A stretch of 6,455 nucleotides of DNA from Gammaproteobacteria bacterium. GTDB taxonomy: Bacteria; Pseudomonadota; Gammaproteobacteria; Xanthomonadales; Xanthomonadaceae. Of the stretch, positions 5,956 to 6,455 are shown piece after piece. Positions within the stretch are counted from its first letter, which is position 1; each line of letters starts with the position of its first letter. The translations under genes were made by a program, and so were the position numbers. Location of the stretch: positions 1-6,455 of the forward strand of contig JANYBA010000020.1 in the NCBI GenBank assembly GCA_025360985.1, in the 5' to 3' direction. The notes below the pieces were generated by a model. That model ran no database searches, was not told the origin of the DNA, and worked only from the letters and a program-made list of their open reading frames with translations.

Positions 5956-6043
5956 CGAAAAGGGGTCAGAGTGAATTTCGCACTGACGGAAATCGGTTTC
6001 ATGCGGGATGTTCGTCGCGAAACTTCACTCTGACCCCTTTTCG
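5956..6043. repeat. 88-bp interrupted palindrome (REP/MITE-like) between tolQ and tolR
   Basis: The 20-base arm 5956-5975 (core AGGGGTCAGAGTG) is an exact inverted copy of 6024-6043. The stem continues with TTTCGC (5976-5981) against GCGAAA (6017-6022) past a single bulged base (6023), then GACG (5985-5988) against CGTC (6013-6016). That gives about 30 paired positions around a 24-nt apical loop. The outer end abuts the tolQ stop codon (6046-6044). No reading frame of note lies inside. From memory, GGGGTCAGAGTG-type palindromes are abundant in Xanthomonadaceae and other Gammaproteobacteria, often near IS200-like (Y1, RAYT) transposases. I therefore take it to be a dispersed non-autonomous repeat rather than a feature of the tol operon. 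A terminator role is less likely, since essential tolR, tolA and tolB lie beyond it and only four T follow within the stem itself. Confidence 0.7.
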
Positions 6044-6455
6044 TCACGGCTCGTCGGTGTGCGACTGGCGCTGCAGGATGGAGGCGAATTCCTCGGCGAA
6101 ACTTTCGTAGCGGACGGCGAGCCGTTCCACCCGCGTCGCAAATCGGTTGTAGGCCCAGACCGCCGGGATGGCGGCGAACAGGCCCATCGCCGTGGCGATC
6201 AGTGCTTCGGAAATGCCCGGCGCCACCGAAGCGATGGTCGCCTGCTTGTTGGTGGCCAGGCCGTGGAACGACACCATGATGCCGAACACGGTGCCGACCA
6301 GGCCGACATAGGGCGCGGTGGAACCGACATTGGCCAGCAATTCGAGGTTGGCCTCGAGGCCGTCGAGTTCGCGCGCCAGGGTCGCGCGCATGGCCCGCTG
6401 CGCGCCTTCGAGTTGCGTGCGCGCATCCAGCGTCTTCATCTGCTGGCGCAGGCGG
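6044..6455 (-). CDS. tolQ: Tol-Pal system proton-channel subunit TolQ, C-terminal part
   Basis: The last 136 codons are visible; the gene's start lies beyond position 6455 (the family is about 230-260 residues), and an internal ATG at 6439 is not the start. The visible part has a cytoplasmic helical stretch (TQLEGAQRAMRATLARELDGLE), then the MotA/TolQ/ExbB core. The second membrane helix carries NVGSTAPYVGLVGTVFGIMVSF and the third carries EALIATAMGLFAAIPAVWAYN, each with the conserved small/Thr residues that line the channel around the TolR aspartate. A charged cytoplasmic tail ends at SHTDEP. TolQ pentamers surround a TolR dimer and hold the TolA membrane helix. The stop TGA 6046-6044 is directly followed by the inverted-repeat element. 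Upstream context, commonly ybgC in this cluster, is outside the window. Confidence 0.97.
   Translation of the reverse strand, partial: RLRQQMKTLDARTQLEGAQRAMRATLARELDGLEANLELLANVGSTAPYVGLVGTVFGIMVSFHGLATNKQATIASVAPGISEALIATAMGLFAAIPAVWAYNRFATRVERLAVRYESFAEEFASILQRQSHTDEP

Noticed and set aside
5956..6043. Intrinsic terminator after tolQ
   Set aside because: The stem ends in CCCCTTTT on the minus strand, but the four T are paired within the stem and are followed by CGG. Strong termination would also silence tolR, tolA, tolB and pal.
5943..6051. ACGGCT on both sides of the palindromic element as a possible target-site duplication
   Set aside because: The two copies (5943-5948 and 6046-6051) are not directly adjacent to the element ends, and six bases can match by chance in this GC-rich DNA.
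1..6455. CRISPR array, prophage, toxin-antitoxin or secretion system genes
   Set aside because: No regularly spaced repeats and no such proteins are seen; nearly the whole window is taken up by tol-pal, que and tRNA genes.

Overview
The window carries the minus-strand tol-pal gene cluster of a high-GC gammaproteobacterium, most likely a member of the Xanthomonadaceae (Lysobacter/Xanthomonas/Luteimonas type). This rests on the Pal sequence (for example the block DTNSCLRQRVVYFDFDRD), on the gene order cpoB-queE-queC-tRNA-Lys known from Xanthomonadales and Pseudomonas, and on strong GC bias at third codon positions. That bias also opens long antisense frames, which I do not believe are genes. 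Every gene I can support is on the minus strand, so transcription runs from position 6455 towards 1.

Layout in transcription order: tolQ (3' part only, 6455-6044); a 114-nt gap holding an 88-bp palindromic repeat; tolR (5929-5483); tolA (5473-4583); tolB (4586-3282, start overlapping the tolA stop by ATGA); a 61-nt gap; pal (3220-2702); cpoB/ybgF (2692-1877); queE (1869-1204); queC (1207-524, ATGA overlap with queE); a perfect 15-bp inverted repeat across the queC stop; a palindrome with a possible -10 box; tRNA-Lys(UUU) (428-353); and the first 92 codons of a membrane acyltransferase-3 (276-1). No gene-free stretch exceeds 300 bases.

TolQ, TolR and TolA form the proton-motive-force-driven inner-membrane machine. 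TolA reaches across the periplasm to TolB and Pal, and Pal anchors the outer membrane to peptidoglycan. CpoB is a periplasmic TPR protein that links Tol activity to peptidoglycan synthesis. QueE and QueC make the 7-deazaguanine precursor preQ0 for queuosine in tRNA. They are packed tightly behind cpoB and are probably co-transcribed with it. The tRNA-Lys gene has its own plausible promoter, and its 3' end is a classic integration site, so the acyltransferase beyond it may be accessory DNA.

I found no undescribed multi-gene system. The most notable non-coding structure is the long interrupted palindrome inserted immediately after the tolQ stop codon inside an essential operon. It is followed by a small hairpin that covers the tolR ribosome binding site. 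Second is the perfect 15-bp inverted repeat at the end of queC.
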